A DNA stretch of 6,430 nucleotides. It comes from JAPLGE01 sp964355545 (GTDB taxonomy: Bacteria; Bipolaricaulota; Bipolaricaulia; UBA7950; UBA9294). Position numbers and translations under genes: made by a program. The number at the start of each line of letters is the position of its first letter. Position 1 is the stretch's first letter. The stretch lies in assembly GCA_964355545.1 (NCBI GenBank), contig CAYHEK010000080.1:1-6430 (forward strand), in the 5' to 3' direction. Positions 1-5,862 of the stretch are shown piece after piece. Under the pieces are notes generated by a model. It did not search any database. It was not told the DNA's origin and worked only from the letters and a program-made list of their open reading frames with translations.

Positions 1-50
1 CGGGCGAGGCGCTCCAGAGTTGTGCAGTCCCCCGGTGGAGCTGCAGTCCG

Positions 51-1154
51 CTAGAGTGCCTTCCCGATGCCCTCGATCAGACGGTCGATCTGCTCCGGAC
101 GGTGGGTGGAGAAGACAGCGATCCGAAGTGACTCAACGCTCGGTGCGTCGGAATACCCTTCCGGGGGGACATACAGAACGACGATGTCTTCACGATCCAG
201 CGCGTCACGGACGTGCTTCATGTCGATGGCCGCCGAGCCTCGCACGTTGACGATCGGGATTGGTGAATCGAGGATGTCGAATCCGAGGGAGCGCAACCCG
301 TCTCTCACGTGCTTGACGTTTCGCCACAGGTCCTGTCGCATCTCCGGATGCTCCTTCAGAATGCGGATTCCCATCGCCGCCGCTGCCGCGGCAGGGATCG
401 GAGGGGGAGATGCACCGACCGGAACTCGCACATTCCTACGGATCTTCTCCGCGAGGGACTGGTCCCCCGGGATAATCCCACCGATGCCGCCGAACGCTTT
501 GCTCAACGTGCCAGCGAAATGGAGGCCCTTCTCCTTCATCCCGTAGTACTCGAACGTGCCTTGTCCCTTCTCCCCGATGACTCCTACGGCGTGGGCATCG
601 TCGATGCAAAGAAGGCACGGCGAATAGCGTGACAACACGCTGGCATAGGCAGGTAGAGGGGCAATGGCTCCCGTCGACGGAAAGACGCCATCCGTCATGA
701 CAAGAGGAGTCTCGCCGGGACGCACATGCGCGGCGAGCTTCCGCGCCAGATCCTCGGGGTCCAAGTGTCGGAAGAGAACGACCTTCTTTCCCGACGTCCG
801 CACCCCGTCGAACACGCTGTAGTGAGAGCAGTCATCGACGAGTGCGATGTCGTAGTCCTCACCGAGCGCCTGCACGAGAATCATGGCGCCCAGATACCCA
901 GAGATGACGTAGGTGGCCGTCTCCGTCTCGAAGAAACCGCGCGACAGCTCAACAACTTCTTCGATCACGGGCGTCGAAGCGTTCGTCGCCGGGCCGAGGC
1001 CGTACTTCCGCACCGCATCGCAAGCCGCCTCTATCACCAGCGGGTGCCCGTGAAGAGCGTAGTAGCTCGTCCCGCAGTAGTAGTCGACCTCTCGTCCATT
1101 GACGATCATGCGGGACCCGATTGGAGAGCCCATGCGTTTGGTTTCCGAGCTCAT
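51..1154 (-). CDS. PLP-dependent alpha-oxoamine synthase (8-amino-7-oxononanoate synthase / glycine C-acetyltransferase-like)
   Basis: This 367-residue cytoplasmic enzyme has the fold-type I PLP signature of the alpha-oxoamine synthases, which condense an amino acid with an acyl-CoA, or cleave a 2-amino-3-ketoacid with CoA. Visible landmarks are His111 (DDCSH, the ring-stacking histidine), the TDGVFPSTGAIAPL block at 154-167, Asp185 and His188 in DDAHAVGVIG, the Schiff-base Lys219 in TLSKAFGG, and Arg344 in LRIAVFSTH, the expected carboxylate-binding arginine. Length is slightly below the usual 385-400 residues because the N-terminus is short and the loop at 51-66 is compressed: YGLGPATNASTPVIEE replaces the glycine-rich GSGGSR-type segment of classical members. 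The ATG at 1154 is preceded by AAGGGGAG, which supports this start over Met8. It follows the epimerase gene by 61 bases and is the last gene visible. No bio genes or threonine dehydrogenase are adjacent, so neither a biotin nor a threonine role is supported. The family is clear; the substrate is unknown. Confidence 0.9.
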   Translation of the reverse strand: MSSETKRMGSPIGSRMIVNGREVDYYCGTSYYALHGHPLVIEAACDAVRKYGLGPATNASTPVIEEVVELSRGFFETETATYVISGYLGAMILVQALGEDYDIALVDDCSHYSVFDGVRTSGKKVVLFRHLDPEDLARKLAAHVRPGETPLVMTDGVFPSTGAIAPLPAYASVLSRYSPCLLCIDDAHAVGVIGEKGQGTFEYYGMKEKGLHFAGTLSKAFGGIGGIIPGDQSLAEKIRRNVRVPVGASPPPIPAAAAAAMGIRILKEHPEMRQDLWRNVKHVRDGLRSLGFDILDSPIPIVNVRGSAAIDMKHVRDALDREDIVVLYVPPEGYSDAPSVESLRIAVFSTHRPEQIDRLIEGIGKAL

Positions 1155-1215
1155 CTCTCCCCTTTTGAACCTTAGATTCGGCTCATGTCTGCGGAACCGG
1201 GGATCCGACCCACCC

Positions 1216-2319
1216 CTATCCTACAGAGAACGACTCCAACTCCGTGAGGAACGCCGGGTCGACGTCGGCGCCCAGCCCCGGAGCCTCCGGTAGATGAATC
1301 TGACCTCCCTCCCCGTAGACCATGCCTCCGATCACCGGATCCTCTCTCAGCATGTCCGCGCCGTCCAAGTCGGCGAAGACGATGTTGTGGCGAGCAGAAA
1401 CGAGATGGGCGCCGGCTGTCAGGCCGAGGCGAGACTCGGTCATGCAGCCGACCATGCATCGCATTCCGGCGGCCTCTGCAACCGCGTTGATCCTGAGGGC
1501 CGTGTGAATCCCGGACGACTTCGCCAGCTTGATGTTCAGGTAGTCGCACGCTCTCATCGCAACGAGCTTGATCGCGTCGTGGTCATCAAAGACCGACTCG
1601 TCGGCCATGATAGGAATGCTCGTCCGTGCGCGGACTCCTCGCATCGACTCGTGGTCCCACGCTGGGACCGGCTGCTCGCAGTACTGGATCCCCAGTTCTT
1701 CCATCCCCTTCAGTGCCTTCACAGCCGCGACGAAGTCCCAACCCTGGTTCGCGTCGATTCGAATGGGGAGATCCGGTCCGATCGCTTTGCGGATTCGCTC
1801 TATCCGCTCCACATCCTCCTCCGGCGTGGTACCGACCTTCACCTTCACCGCGGGGAATCCTCGGTCTTTCAGTTCGAGAGCATGCTCGACCATTGTCGTC
1901 GGCGTGTCGATCCCCACCGTGTTGTCCGTCATGATCACACGGCGCGGCCCACCCAACACTGCATGAAGCGGCAGTTGAGCGGTTTTCCCCAGAAGGTCGT
2001 ACAAGGCCATGTCAAAAGCGGAACGCGTTGTGGGGTTGTACGGCATGAATCTGCGCATCTCCGCAACGCGACTCTCAACATCGAGGGGGTCCTTTCCAAT
2101 CAGCAGCGCCGCCAAGTCCCGGGATGCGGCAAGCGCCGTTGCCTGCGTTTCGGAGACGATCGGGGTGAACAGGTTTCCCTCACCCATCCCGTAGGTGTCC
2201 CGGTCCGTGTGAACCCGCACGTAGATGGTGTTTGCGACACGCGTCTCACCAATGGCAATACGGAACGGGCGCTTCAGTGGCAGATCCGCCTTGAACACCT
2301 CAACCCTTGTGATCTTCAT
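1216..2319 (-). CDS. Dipeptide epimerase (enolase superfamily, muconate-lactonizing/mandelate racemase group)
   Basis: This 367-residue cytoplasmic enzyme should epimerise the C-terminal residue of a dipeptide by Mg2+-assisted proton exchange. The N-terminal capping domain (about 1-125) is followed by the barrel. Visible residues are the KxK pair Lys159 and Lys161, the metal ligands Asp189 (RIDANQ), Glu215 (CEQPV) and Asp240 (ADES), the opposing catalytic Lys264 in NIKLAKSSG, and the Asp317-Leu-Asp319 motif in FADLDG. That DxD motif binds the dipeptide amino group and marks dipeptide epimerases within the superfamily. Position 24, the arginine that contacts the glutamate side chain in Bacillus subtilis L-Ala-D/L-Glu epimerase (recalled alignment), is Gly here, so the preferred dipeptide may not be Ala-Glu. 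I chose the ATG at 2319 over an upstream in-frame ATG at 2358 because a strong ribosome site precedes it and the family begins with MKI-type sequence. The gene lies 60 bases after the serine hydrolase gene and fits a D-peptide catabolic operon. Confidence 0.92.
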   Translation of the reverse strand: MKITRVEVFKADLPLKRPFRIAIGETRVANTIYVRVHTDRDTYGMGEGNLFTPIVSETQATALAASRDLAALLIGKDPLDVESRVAEMRRFMPYNPTTRSAFDMALYDLLGKTAQLPLHAVLGGPRRVIMTDNTVGIDTPTTMVEHALELKDRGFPAVKVKVGTTPEEDVERIERIRKAIGPDLPIRIDANQGWDFVAAVKALKGMEELGIQYCEQPVPAWDHESMRGVRARTSIPIMADESVFDDHDAIKLVAMRACDYLNIKLAKSSGIHTALRINAVAEAAGMRCMVGCMTESRLGLTAGAHLVSARHNIVFADLDGADMLREDPVIGGMVYGEGGQIHLPEAPGLGADVDPAFLTELESFSVG

Positions 2320-2325
2320 CCGTAT

Positions 2326-2334
2326 CCTCTCCTT
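2326..2334 (-). promoter_or_regulatory. Ribosome binding site fixing the epimerase start
   Basis: AAGGAGAGG on the minus strand lies 6 bases before the ATG at 2319. The alternative in-frame ATG at 2358 has no purine-rich site before it, so the extra 13 residues it would add are probably not translated. Confidence 0.75.
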
Positions 2335-2379
2335 CGCCGCATCATGCAGCTGACGCACGCGATTGCAGGCAGTTGCTGT

Positions 2380-4032
2380 CTAGTTCCGCCGCGCGAGGAA
2401 CATCTCGCCGACGCGGATCCCCTTTCGTCCCGCCTTGTCCTCCACGTCAAACTGAAGGACCTCGTCCTCGTACATTATGCCATGCATCTTATAGACTCCC
2501 TTGGAGATTCTCTCAAGCGAGTGGGTGTCGTAGTACTCAATCCGGCACTTCAGGCCTCCACCCTGGTAGAAGACGTAGGTGATGTTGAAATCCGGGCCGT
2601 ATTCCCCCACGTACGGGAGAAGCTCATCCGGCACGGCCTCCCGCTCGGGGCGCGCGATCCGCGTCCACTCGAGTCCCTTCCAGGCCAGGCCAACCACCTT
2701 GCCGCCCTTCCCCTCGGAGCGCGAGAAGGTCACGTCGAGATGCGCGTAGCCCGACCCAGGACCAAACAGCCGGCCGTCGACCACGAACTGCGTCTCCGAA
2801 CGCGGCTGAATGCGCAGCGGAACCCCATCTCCCACCAGGTAGAGCCTCCCGTCCTTGGCAATGACCTCCACCATCTCCTGCCCACTCCGGTAGAACCCGC
2901 TGAGGCCGTCCATCTGCTCGGCGGTGAGCGCCAGGTACCGCGGCTGGGCTTCCGGCTCGCGCCCCATCCTCAGCGCAGCAAGCGCCAGACGAAACGCGTA
3001 CGTCGCCATGCGAGCAAGAAGGTTGTTCACGCTGTCCAGAGTCGCGCAGAGGACGATGCCGAGCCCCGCCTCAGGAAGGATCGTCACCTGGGCCGCGTAT
3101 CCATAGACGGCGCCGTTGTGGCCGACGGTCTTCCAGCCATCGAGGGTTCCGGTGCCAAAGCCAAGGCCGTATCCCGCGTTCCCCTGGAACCCGATCGGCA
3201 CCCACATCGAGTGGAGCGTCGCCGGAGAGACGATGGGGCGACCATCGCGCGTATACGCGCCGCGAAGCATCGTCTGGATGAACACGGCCATGTCAGGAAC
3301 CGTGGAGAAGAGGTTTCCCGCTGCCCCTCCCCCCATGTCGAAGACCGGGGCAGGAGAATCGCCCTCGAAGCTCCACATGTTGGCCGGCGCCAGATGCTCG
3401 ATGATGTACGGAGTTTGGACGAAGCTCGAGCGCCGCATCCCGATCGGATCGATGACGTTCTCCTGCACGTATTGCGAGAACGCCTTCCCCGAGAGGCGTT
3501 CAACGACATAGCCGACCACGTTCATGCCGGCGTTAGAGTACCGGAAGACGCCCGCGCTCGGGTCTTCCTTGAGCGTCGATCGTCCCAGAAGCTCCACCAT
3601 GCTCTTCAAGGTAACCGGTGTATCGTCCAGGTAGTGGCCGACGCTCGGCTCACGCACCATCCCCGCCGTGTGACTCATCAGCTTCCGCAACGTGATGTTG
3701 GCGCGGTCGCTCGTCTCCCCCGGCTTGGCGAACGGGTTGTGCGGCCCAAACCCAGGAATGTATGTCGACGAGTCCTTGTCGATGTCCACCAGCCCCTGTT
3801 CCACCAGTTGCATCAGAGACAGGGTGGTGAACATCTTCGAGCAGGAGCCGACCCGAAAGGTCGTGTCATCGTCCACCGTATGGTTCAATCCCTGCCACAC
3901 GAGGTGACCTGACGCGAGCGTGTCGTTGCGATTCACGAGCGCGTAGGAGATCGAGGGGATCTCCTTGTCCTCGAGTTCGTGCGCGATCACCTGATCAAGC
4001 TTCTTCTTCACCGATCGCATGACGTGGTCCAC
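2380..4032 (-). CDS. Serine hydrolase, S12 family, resembling D-stereospecific aminopeptidase (DAP)
   Basis: This 550-residue protein (GTG start) has a beta-lactamase-like catalytic domain at about 5-350 carrying the three class C/S12 motifs: Ser63-Cys-Ser-Lys66 (nucleophile and base), Tyr165-Ser-Asn167, and His305-Asn-Gly307 in place of KTG. Two further segments, about 372-459 (LSGFYRSG) and 468-550 (LPYVGEYG), look like successive beta-barrel domains. This layout, the HxG motif and the motif positions closely match Ochrobactrum anthropi D-aminopeptidase (Ser62, Lys65, Tyr153, His287; recalled), which removes N-terminal D-residues. No signal peptide or lipobox is present; the N-terminus is charged (MDHVMRSVKKK), so the protein is probably cytoplasmic and would act on imported peptides. 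The open frame runs upstream to 4251, but that extension overlaps the M55 gene, is arginine- and serine-rich and lacks a ribosome site. The M55 gene ends 43 bases upstream. An esterase or beta-lactamase-like activity remains possible, since S12 members are hard to assign. Confidence 0.88.
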   Translation of the reverse strand: MDHVMRSVKKKLDQVIAHELEDKEIPSISYALVNRNDTLASGHLVWQGLNHTVDDDTTFRVGSCSKMFTTLSLMQLVEQGLVDIDKDSSTYIPGFGPHNPFAKPGETSDRANITLRKLMSHTAGMVREPSVGHYLDDTPVTLKSMVELLGRSTLKEDPSAGVFRYSNAGMNVVGYVVERLSGKAFSQYVQENVIDPIGMRRSSFVQTPYIIEHLAPANMWSFEGDSPAPVFDMGGGAAGNLFSTVPDMAVFIQTMLRGAYTRDGRPIVSPATLHSMWVPIGFQGNAGYGLGFGTGTLDGWKTVGHNGAVYGYAAQVTILPEAGLGIVLCATLDSVNNLLARMATYAFRLALAALRMGREPEAQPRYLALTAEQMDGLSGFYRSGQEMVEVIAKDGRLYLVGDGVPLRIQPRSETQFVVDGRLFGPGSGYAHLDVTFSRSEGKGGKVVGLAWKGLEWTRIARPEREAVPDELLPYVGEYGPDFNITYVFYQGGGLKCRIEYYDTHSLERISKGVYKMHGIMYEDEVLQFDVEDKAGRKGIRVGEMFLARRN

Positions 4033-4037
4033 TACGT

Positions 4038-4044
4038 CCTCCTT
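4038..4044 (-). promoter_or_regulatory. Ribosome binding site fixing a GTG start for the serine hydrolase
   Basis: AAGGAGG on the minus strand sits 5 bases before a GTG at 4032 and 17 bases before the first downstream ATG at 4020. The ideal spacing to GTG makes it the likely start. An annotation using the ATG would lose four residues, and one using the longest frame would add 73 spurious residues. Confidence 0.75.
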
Positions 4045-4075
4045 CACGGCTGCCCCGCACGGGGGCAACCCACTT

Positions 4076-4909
4076 TCAGATGCGGCGAAGCAGCATCGGG
4101 ATGGTGGCCAACAGGCCGAGGGCGTCGATCGTTCGATACGCATCGAGTGTCGTTTCGCTCCGGAAGCGCACCGTCCGGCCATCGAGGCGCTCCGCCCACG
4201 GCGATATGGTCGCGGCGTCGGCCATCTCCGTCGAAAGGAACTCGATCTCAACCTCGCAGGGCAGACGAACCTTCACTGGGCGCGCTTTGCGCAATCCCCG
4301 CAGTCCCTGTTCCGCTCCCTCTCGGATGAGCCCGGCCGTGACCTCGGGGTGCAGGGTCTCCGCCACACCTTGGCCGATCGCCTTCTTGACCACGGCGGTG
4401 CGAAGCCAGGGGCCGATGAACGAACGGGCCAACTCGCACACGGCCTCGTCTCCGCTAATGAACACAACCGGCACGTCGAAGTGCGCCGCCACCGCGGCAC
4501 TCAGCTCGGCCTCGCCTACCTCGCTCCCGTTGAGGCGAATCCGGCTGATGATCCCGAATAGCGAGTGATCCAGCACCGCGGGCGTCGTTCCCATCCGTGC
4601 GTGGTAGCCGATCAACAGAGCCGCGTCGGCCCCTTCCACCCCCTGCATCATGCAAAGAGGCTTCGTGAATCCGGAGATCAGTCGTGCCTTGGGGTTGAGC
4701 TTCGAGAGAATGAGGTTCCCCATCAGGTCGTGTGCATCGTTGACGAGAATGTCCGAGGCACCAGCGCTCAACGCTCCCTCGATCGCCGCATTCACGTCGG
4801 CGATCATGCGCTCGCGAGCCTCGCCGTACTGGGGATCCTTGTGCATGGTCTGCCGCCAATCGACGACCCCGGTGATCCCTTCCATGTCCACCGACATGAA
4901 GACCTTCAT
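4076..4909 (-). CDS. dppA: M55 family zinc D-aminopeptidase (Bacillus DppA type)
   Basis: This 277-residue protein matches the length and active site of the self-compartmentalising D-aminopeptidase DppA of Bacillus subtilis, which releases N-terminal D-residues, notably D-Ala from short peptides. Visible residues are Asp8 and Glu10 in SVDMEG, His60 in NDAHD, His103 in GYHA and Glu133 in VGEAE as zinc ligands, and His115 in LDHS as the proposed catalytic residue. These positions coincide almost exactly with the Bacillus numbering (8, 10, 60, 104, 133, 115; recalled). There is no signal peptide, so the enzyme acts in the cytoplasm, probably as a ring-shaped oligomer as in the family. The ATG at 4909 has GAGGAGGT placed 5 bases before it. 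It follows the dppC-like permease gene by 62 bases and precedes the S12 hydrolase, placing it directly after peptide uptake. Note that the symbol follows Bacillus use; in E. coli dppA names the binding protein. Confidence 0.95.
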   Translation of the reverse strand: MKVFMSVDMEGITGVVDWRQTMHKDPQYGEARERMIADVNAAIEGALSAGASDILVNDAHDLMGNLILSKLNPKARLISGFTKPLCMMQGVEGADAALLIGYHARMGTTPAVLDHSLFGIISRIRLNGSEVGEAELSAAVAAHFDVPVVFISGDEAVCELARSFIGPWLRTAVVKKAIGQGVAETLHPEVTAGLIREGAEQGLRGLRKARPVKVRLPCEVEIEFLSTEMADAATISPWAERLDGRTVRFRSETTLDAYRTIDALGLLATIPMLLRRI

Positions 4910-4914
4910 CCGCT

Positions 4915-4922
4915 ACCTCCTC
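4915..4922 (-). promoter_or_regulatory. Strong ribosome binding site of the M55 aminopeptidase gene
   Basis: GAGGAGGT on the minus strand stands 5 bases before the ATG at 4909. It is one of the two best Shine-Dalgarno sites in the window and suggests strong independent initiation after the 62-base spacer that follows the permease gene. Confidence 0.7.
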
Positions 4923-4971
4923 GAACGTTCAGCTGCCTCCGATGTGCCAGGCACCGGCGGTCCTTTCTCTC

Positions 4972-5853
4972 CTACGTCTTCGTCCCGCGCATCCGCGGAT
5001 CGAGAATGTCGCGCAGCGCATCCCCAACCAAGTTCCACGCCAGCACGAACAGGAAGATGGCTAGTCCCGGGATGACCAGCGTGTACCAGAACTTGAAGGG
5101 GTTCCCCCCTTGTCCGATGATCCAATTGCGCGACAGGCTGATGAGCTGTCCCCAGTCGGCGTAGCCCGGCTCGGTTCCAACACCCAGGAAACTCAAGGCC
5201 GACGCGGCCAGGACCATGGACCCGGTTGCCATTGAGGCCTGCACCAGCACGGGGTAGAACGAGTTGGGAAGGATGTGGCGAGCGATCAGCCGAAGATCCC
5301 CCGCCCCTGACGCCCGCGCCGCCTGGACGTACTCCATCTCCTTCACGTGCAGGATCTCACTGCGAATAACGCGTGCGTACTCCATCCATCCGAACACAAC
5401 AAGTGCGAGCATCACCTGGTAGATCCCCTTCCCAAGGACGGTCGTCAAGACCATCGCCGCGATCAGGAACGGGAACGACATGAACACGTCGACGACCCGC
5501 ATGAGGAGCTCGCCGACAATCCCTCCGTAGAAGGCCGCGACCGACCCCACGACGACACCGAACACCGCGCTCACCAAGACGACGCCGAGCCCGATGCGGA
5601 ATGCCGTACGGGTTCCCCAGACAATCCCGTAGAAGATATCGAACTGCCCTTGCGCCGTGCCGAACGGGTGGCCGGGCGACGGTGGTCGGGGCATTTGCCA
5701 GAACCCGTCCCGAGGCATCTGATAGGCGCTCGGCTGATAGGGTTGAGGTTTGGCGAGCACCGGAGCGAGCGCCGCAACCGAGATGAAGAAAAGGAGCAGA
5801 AGAACCCCAGCCAGGGCAAGCGGGTTCCTCAGCATGTAGCGCAGCGTCTTCAC
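4972..5853 (-). CDS. dppC: Peptide ABC transporter permease, DppC/OppC type
   Basis: This 293-residue inner-membrane protein is the second permease of a peptide/nickel-family ABC importer. It has a first membrane helix at about 13-34 (ALAGVLLLLFFISVAALAP), the family segment HPFGTAQGQFDIFYGIVWG at 62-80 that normally reads HPLGTDxxGRD, then further helices at about 88-110, 125-155, 205-225 and 257-277. The cytoplasmic EAA loop that docks to the ATPase is at 172-186 (EMEYVQAARASGAGD), and the C-terminus has the typical GDALRDILDPR. The start is GTG at 5853, 4 bases beyond the dppB-like stop, which indicates translational coupling. An ATG six codons in has no ribosome site. The expected ATPase genes (dppD, dppF) do not follow; peptidase genes do. 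Substrate is inferred to be di- or short peptides from these neighbours; the permease sequence alone does not decide this. Confidence 0.95.
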   Translation of the reverse strand: MKTLRYMLRNPLALAGVLLLLFFISVAALAPVLAKPQPYQPSAYQMPRDGFWQMPRPPSPGHPFGTAQGQFDIFYGIVWGTRTAFRIGLGVVLVSAVFGVVVGSVAAFYGGIVGELLMRVVDVFMSFPFLIAAMVLTTVLGKGIYQVMLALVVFGWMEYARVIRSEILHVKEMEYVQAARASGAGDLRLIARHILPNSFYPVLVQASMATGSMVLAASALSFLGVGTEPGYADWGQLISLSRNWIIGQGGNPFKFWYTLVIPGLAIFLFVLAWNLVGDALRDILDPRMRGTKT

Positions 5854-5862
5854 GGTCCTATC
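5853..5862 (-). promoter_or_regulatory. Stop-start coupling site between the two permease genes
   Basis: The dppB-like TAG stop (5860-5858) forms part of TAGGA, the only purine-rich site before the dppC-like GTG start whose first base is 5853. Four bases separate stop and start. A terminating ribosome would therefore sit over the start region, which is typical of coupled synthesis of two subunits needed in equal amounts. Confidence 0.6.

Noticed and set aside
11..41. Possible terminator after the last gene (GCTCCA at 11-16 pairing with TGGAGC at 36-41)
   Set aside because: The stem is only 6 base pairs with a 19-base loop and there is no T-run on the minus strand after it, so a terminator is not supported. 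The operon may continue beyond the window.
23..49. Direct repeat TGCAGTCC at 23-30 and 42-49
   Set aside because: Eight bases repeated twice is within chance expectation, and no attachment site or mobile element is nearby.
3247..3260. 14-base palindrome GCGCGTATACGCGC in the serine hydrolase gene
   Set aside because: A palindrome of this length is expected about once in a few windows of this size, and it lies in coding sequence with no supporting context.
1294..3912. 872-codon open frame on the plus strand, antisense to the epimerase and serine hydrolase genes
   Set aside because: Its translation is rich in His, Arg, Asp and Val without any recognisable domain, and it runs across two clearly functional minus-strand genes and their spacer. 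Long antisense frames of this kind arise from codon bias in GC-rich genes.
4033..4251. N-terminal extension of the serine hydrolase frame
   Set aside because: It overlaps the end of the M55 gene, has low-complexity arginine- and serine-rich sequence and no ribosome site; the GTG at 4032 has a well-placed AAGGAGG.
4936..4949. Possible sigma-54 promoter (TGGCAC then GC at the right distance) before the M55 gene
   Set aside because: The -24 half matches and the GG-to-GC spacing is 10, but the -12 half reads AGGC instead of TTGC, and the resulting leader would be only about 15 bases. A chance match is likely in GC-rich DNA.
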